The notes below the pieces were generated by a model. It was not told the DNA's origin. It did not search any database and was given only the letters and a program-made list of their open reading frames with translations. From Gordionus sp. m RMFG-2023 (Eukaryota; Nematomorpha; Gordioida; Chordodea; Parachordodidae), in assembly GCF_954871325.1 (NCBI RefSeq), contig NC_088778.1:31136730-31200729 (forward strand): a stretch of 64,000 nucleotides of DNA, given 5' to 3'. Every line of letters starts with the position of its first letter. Within the stretch, counting starts at the first letter, position 1. Both the position numbers and the translations under genes were made by a program. This document shows positions 60,501 through 64,000 of the stretch, piece after piece.

Positions 60501-63500
60501 GATGTTTATGAACATATTATAGCATCATTAAATGAATTAAAAGATTCTAATGACCCAAGCACCTCTTCTATTGCCGATGGATTATTAACAAGAATTAAGG
60601 ATGAAGATTTCATATTAAGTCTATTTATTTTGAAAGAAATATTGAAATGCACACATGAGGCTTGTATTGAAATGCAGGCAGTTGGTAATGATTTGGCTAT
60701 GGTAACTAAATTAATACAACACACAAAAAATAAATTACAAAGACTAAGAGGTTAAAATTAGTTACGATTTCTATAAATAATTTTAAAATGTAGCTAATGG
60801 GGATAATATTTTTTTAAAATTGCATTCCTTATCTAACAGTTATTTGAAAAAGAATAATGTTACAACGGAATTGCATAATATAAAATCAATATTCAAATTT
60901 GATCAAACAGCATTCAATAATTATGTTAAACAAAAAAAAAACAAGTTGAATAAAAAAAGATTTAAAATTATTATTTAGCATTATAGATATAAAAGGGAAA
61001 TATTTTTCCCTGTGCTTGATACAATCATTAATGATTTAAATGAAAGATTTAATTATGATTGTTTAAATTTTTTATCTCAAATATCTCTTTTTACACCAGC
61101 TGGAATTATAGCCAATGATAGAATAGAAGGGTGGCAAATATCTCAAATTTGTCATACTTACCAATTAAATGCTCAAGATATTGCTCGTGAATATAATGAT
61201 TTTCGATCTTTATATTTGGATTCACAAGCAATCATTTATTGCAAGGATCTTTTGAAAATAAAAAAGAATGATGGGTTATATATTGATGAAAGTAATTTAT
61301 TGATATTTTATTTAAAATTATATATAATTAAAGGTATTGTAAACGATGAAACCGAGGAAGATATCAATAACGATAACATAATTAATACAAAAAAATGGAT
61401 AAAATATTCATTTATACTACCATATCGTCTTTTAAATAAATTAAATTCTTATTCTAATTTATATTTATTATATAAATATTTATTGACTCTACCAACTACT
61501 TCTTGTTCAGCCGAAAGAGTGATGAGCAAAGTCAAAATAAATAAAACTAGAATGCGGAATAAAATTTCTGACCCCTTTTTAGAAAATTTACTTCTAATAT
61601 CCAGCGAAATTGATGTTTTTGAAAGATTTAAAATAGACGACATTATAACGCGATTTGCATCTACGTCTAAAAGATTAACTAAATTATTAATAAAATAAGT
61701 TATATCTTTTTCACAGCTAATTATATACGCCTTTTTAATAATGTAAATTTAATTTAATAGTTTTTTATATCATTCTAGTCCGGTGCATAATATAATACTA
61801 TATTCATTTTATTTAAATATTTTATAATAGTTATATTTACATAAATGTTTTTATAATTCCAGTGCAAAATATATTATATTCATTTTATTTTAATATTTTA
61901 TATAAAACTTATATTTACATAGATGTTTTTATAATTCCAGTGCAACTATATTCATTTTTTTCTCATATTTTATATAAAAGTTATATTTACATAAAAAAAT
62001 TTATATTTCCAGTGCAAAATATACTCTATTCATTTTATATTTTATATAATAGTTATATTTACATAAATGTTTTTATAATTCTTGTGCAAAATATACTATA
62101 TTCTTTATTCTAATATTTTATATAAAAGTTATATTTACATAAAAATTTTTTTTATATAATAGTTATATCTATATGAATGTTTTTAATTAATATAAAGGCA
62201 TTAGTATTTATAGAATCAAGCTATACCTCTTTAAAATTACTCATTTTGTTTTTTTTACTTAATATAAAGGTATTAGTAATTATAGAATCAAGCTATACCT
62301 CTTTAAAATTACTCATCTTATATTTTTTTACTAAATTTTTGATATTTTTTTATAGTAATGTAAATATGTTATCTCATTTAATACTATTATATTAATTTTT
62401 ATGAAAATAAATTGATTATCAATCAAATTATGAAAAGATTGCACTACCTACTTAAATATAAGTTAATTGAAAACGGATAGTAACAATAGTTATCAGTTTG
62501 TAAATTTTTTTTTCCAAAGCAGGTCTGAATGTTTGTAAGGGTATAAATAGTGACTTAATATAAGATTTTCTTGATTAAGGCAAATATCGCGGCCGAAGGC
62601 CGCGAAATTTTTTTAGGGGGGTAGGGGTAGATTTGGGATGGGGGTTGCCTCCATCAAATTTTCTGCCATGTAGACGCTGGAAAGGAGGATCAAAAAATGC
62701 CTATTGCATCTTTAATAGTAAAGTTCTCAGAAGTTAAGAGAATAAATAAGGGTATAAATATTTTAAAATTCTGGAAAATTCTTCAATATATCCAGAATTA
62801 TTTATCTTTTCTAGAATCTTAATAGCTGTACTAGCAAAACAAGTACAATATTTTTATAAAGATAACTATCTATTTTAGGTAAGAGTAGAACGTGAATTTT
62901 CATCTTTGAAATATATATTATCTACTTTACATGGAAATTTCAAGGATGATATTTTAGAAGATATTATTATTGTGCGAGAATAAAACATTTATAATATAAA
63001 TTATTTCATTTTAAAATTTATCATTTGTAAATTAAGAATATGTATATATTGAAGTATAATAATAAATGAATGAAAAAAAATCTTATTTTGAGTCATTATT
63101 TTTATGTTCCCTGAACCCGGACCCGAACCCTGGAGTCCTTTCAAATTTTATTCCTGTAACCGAACCCAGACCTGGACCCTTTTTTTTGACGAAGAGTTCA
63201 CATCCCTGATTTGTTATCCCATCATTAATTTATCGATTACTCATATAAAAGTTAAAATAAATTATATTAAGGGGTTATTTGTATAAAATTAATACTTTTA
63301 TTATGATTGGAATTGAATTTAGAAATTCAAAAATTTTTATATTCATAATCTGACCTATTTAACATAAATTTTTAAGGTGATACAGTTTAATTTTTAAACA
63401 TAAATATTTATACTAAATAATTAACCTCAAAATCTATATTAAGAATTGCCGAGTTTGCTAAATTTCTAACATTAAATCTAAATCTTCTATAGATTCCGAC

Positions 63501-63747
63501 ATCGGGTAATTCTCTTCGTACAACTATGGTTAGTCCATCCTTATCATATTCTACCGTTAAATTACTGGTAGATATTATAGTAGTAGTGGTTGGAATTCTT
63601 ACACCTTTATCTCAATTAGAATTAAATTATAAAATATATATTTACCTATCACATACAAGGGTGGTAGATGAAAAAGCATTTCAAAACTGCACACAGATTC
63701 CGTGGTTGGCTTTCTGACAGAAAAAAATTGTACATCCGTAGGAAGCT
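51561..63747 (-). CDS. Gene 1: paralogue without a hexapeptide array (5' end outside the window)
   Basis: Exon 4 is 63646-63747, exon 5 is 63426-63604 (41-nt intron between them), and the last exon is 51561-51629. Exons 1-3 would lie beyond the transposon end at 63836. Exon 4 reads LPTDVQFFSVRKPTTESVCS; exon 5 contains VEYDKDGLTIVVRRELPDVG. The last exon starts TIVGNPAEVYEGEINYISG, as in the paralogues, but reaches a stop after 22 residues. The whole Pro/Thr and hexapeptide region is absent, and the 3' flank follows at once. The product would be a secreted head domain without a tail. Intron 5 (51630-63425) carries the nested hAT pair 54312-63208. All phases match gene 2. Whether it is expressed is unknown. 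Confidence 0.65.
51630..54303. other. Intron 5 of gene 1, acceptor side
   Basis: 51630-52640 matches gene 2 intron 5 (32372-33860); 53370-54240 matches 38350-39130. Between them, 52640-53370 is more GC-rich and has no counterpart, with only weak traces of a decayed plus-strand frame. It is probably an old insertion of unknown class. Confidence 0.5.
53690..53737 (-). other. Possible extra exon in intron 5 of gene 1
   Basis: 48 nt, phase 0 at both ends, would encode CQHMLIMSAKFQSFIQ between exon 5 and the last exon. It is flanked by AG and GT and conserved in three units, but the acceptor lacks a strong pyrimidine tract. Confidence 0.35.
55258..55370 (+). repeat. G-rich subterminal tandem repeat of the inner hAT
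   Basis: Five copies of a ~24-bp unit such as TTTTTGGGGGGTAGGTATTG. The regular GGGGGG runs could form a G-quadruplex. Typical place for transposase-binding repeats. Confidence 0.7.
57251..61698 (+). CDS. hAT transposase (TTF zinc finger, DUF4371, hAT dimerisation)
   Basis: Proposed exons: 57251-57508; six repeated exons between 57817 and 58964; 59009-59259; 59321-60421; 60461-60750; 60840-60944; 60987-61698. Exon 1 has a Cys/His finger-like motif (CDYINC and HYKHKHPH). 59009-59259 ends with the GPCQP motif typical of this family. 59321-60421 has the TTF-type finger (LKPRNWLSYS, FCLYCLMFG, WKNFKRDLERHESS), then DUF4371 with acidic residues in IILDGTYD and GQSMDGAGN. The final exon has TTSCSAERVMSKVKINKTRM and SDPFLENLLL, the dimerisation region carrying the last catalytic Glu. 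All phases fit except the join 60750 to 60840, which is off by one base, so it is either mis-modelled or has one frameshift. It would cut and paste the element carrying it. Confidence 0.8.
57817..58964 (+). repeat. Six tandem copies of an 84/87-nt exon
   Basis: Exons at 57817-57900, 58006-58089, 58246-58332, 58442-58525, 58682-58768 and 58878-58964. Each is preceded by a TTAG-type acceptor (AAGTAG in copy 4) and followed by GAG|GTA. Each encodes a 28-29 residue unit like SQIILSHTMPSSSDLLILN, phase 0 at both ends. Genomic spacing alternates between about 190 and 240 bp, with a 436-bp higher-order unit. Confidence 0.8.
61775..62160 (+). repeat. ~70-bp tandem repeat 3' of the transposase
   Basis: Four to five diverged copies containing TTATAATTCCAGTGCAAAAT and TTATATTTACATAAAT, directly after the transposase stop region. 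A second pair of ~70-bp copies follows at about 62185-62325. Confidence 0.7.
62588..62606. other. GC hairpin near the inner hAT right end
   Basis: The palindrome CGCGGCCGAAGGCCGCG can fold into a stem with a tiny loop in otherwise AT-rich DNA. Similar GGCCTTCGGCC palindromes occur in the transposon end at 63910-63955. Confidence 0.6.
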
Positions 63748-63835
63748 CTTAATATATTATAAATAAATATTAAATATTATATAATGATATATTATTATAT
63801 AATGATATAATATTAAATTATGTAGCACTAGCAAC

Positions 63836-64000
63836 CAGTGGCGTAGCTAGGAATTTTTCTTAGAGGGGGTCCATACATATAAAAGCCTGGGGGCTTCGCC
63901 TTCAGACCCCCTTTAACGGGCCTTCGGCCCTTTTGCTCGGCCTTCGGCCGGGTTTATCTTACAAATCATAACCATATCCTCGATAATATATAATAAATAT
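63836..64000. mobile_element. Left end of another hAT-like element, cut by the window edge
   Basis: Starts CAGTGGCGTAGCTAGGAATT, a common hAT-type terminus. It interrupts intron 3 of gene 1 after AGCACTAGCAAC; gene 2 continues uninterrupted at the same point (39800). The interior has GGCCTTCGGCC hairpins. Confidence 0.6.

Larger units (their letters stand above)
55219..62679 (+). mobile_element. Inner hAT element, nearly intact
   Basis: Terminal inverted repeats CAGTGTCTACATGGC (left) and GCCATGTAGACGCTG (right), one mismatch; target duplication GAAAGGAG at 55211-55218 and 62680-62687. It is 7461 bp long and inserted in the outer hAT. It carries a multi-exon transposase (57251-61698) in the same orientation, G-rich subterminal repeats at the left end and a GC hairpin near the right end. 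Confidence 0.95.
54312..63208 (+). mobile_element. Outer hAT element, host of a nested hAT
   Basis: Terminal inverted repeats AAGGGATGTGAACTC (left) and GAGTTCACATCCCTG (right) differ only at the last base. The target duplication is ATTTGTTA at 54304-54311 and 63209-63216. Its own DNA is about 1.4 kb, in two parts (54312-55218 and 62688-63208). It keeps a plus-strand C-terminal transposase frame at 62879-62983 (VEREFSSLKYILSTLHGNF and DDILEDII, then a stop). The ends are rich in ACCCGGACCC motifs. Non-autonomous now. Confidence 0.9.

Overview
The window is about 64 kb of AT-rich nuclear DNA from a eukaryote. Evidence: GT-AG introns (some only 41-42 nt), TATA boxes, hAT DNA transposons with 8-bp target-site duplications, and LTR-retroelement fossils. 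An invertebrate animal is the best guess from the transposon content, but nothing here fixes the species.

The main content is a tandem family of secreted-protein genes on the minus strand. I could build the family's gene structure by comparing repeat units. Gene 2 (40564 down to 24101) looks complete. It has a TATA box, a tiny first exon and a second exon that together encode a signal peptide, three exons encoding a ~140-residue conserved head, a 7-kb intron, and one 8271-nt exon. That last exon holds a 12-residue Pro/Thr/Lys repeat, then about 420 copies of the hexapeptide T-[EQ]-S-Q-R-T, then a short Thr-rich tail. All exon phases fit and the predicted protein is 2912 residues. Gene 3 (18896 down to about 10323) has the same first five exons and about 64 hexapeptides, and its array is cut by a retroelement. 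Gene 1 (63747 down to 51561, 5' end off the window) kept the start of the last exon but has no array: a stop follows 22 residues. A fourth unit survives only as an array fragment (6713-7129) and flanking blocks. One ancestral unit of roughly 20 kb has therefore been duplicated in tandem, and its coding microsatellite-like array went from 0 to about 420 copies.

Layout from left to right: 1-6700, intergenic block (copy A1) with a hAT fossil and a LINE fragment; 6713-7129, array fragment; 7477-7524, conserved block; 7935-10305, LTR-retroelement fossil; 10306-11771, last exon of gene 3; 11937-17200, a thicket of broken hAT elements in intron 5 of gene 3; 17775-18896, exons 5-1 of gene 3; 20.2-24.0 kb, intergenic with a hAT element (22154-23812); 24101-32371, giant last exon of gene 2; 34009-37546, Ty3/Gypsy-type fossil in intron 5 of gene 2; 39404-40564, exons 5-1 of gene 2; 41.5-51.5 kb, intergenic copy A2 with MITEs and a hAT fossil; 51561-51629, array-less last exon of gene 1; 54312-63208, a hAT element carrying a second, nearly intact hAT element (55219-62679) inside it, all in intron 5 of gene 1; 63426-63747, exons 5 and 4 of gene 1; 63836 to the end, the left end of another transposon.

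The family's function is unknown. A signal peptide, a small cysteine-poor head and a very long, low-complexity Thr/Ser/Gln/Arg tail suggest an extracellular structural, mucin-like, adhesive or silk-like product; that is inference. No rRNA, convincing tRNA or CRISPR array was seen.
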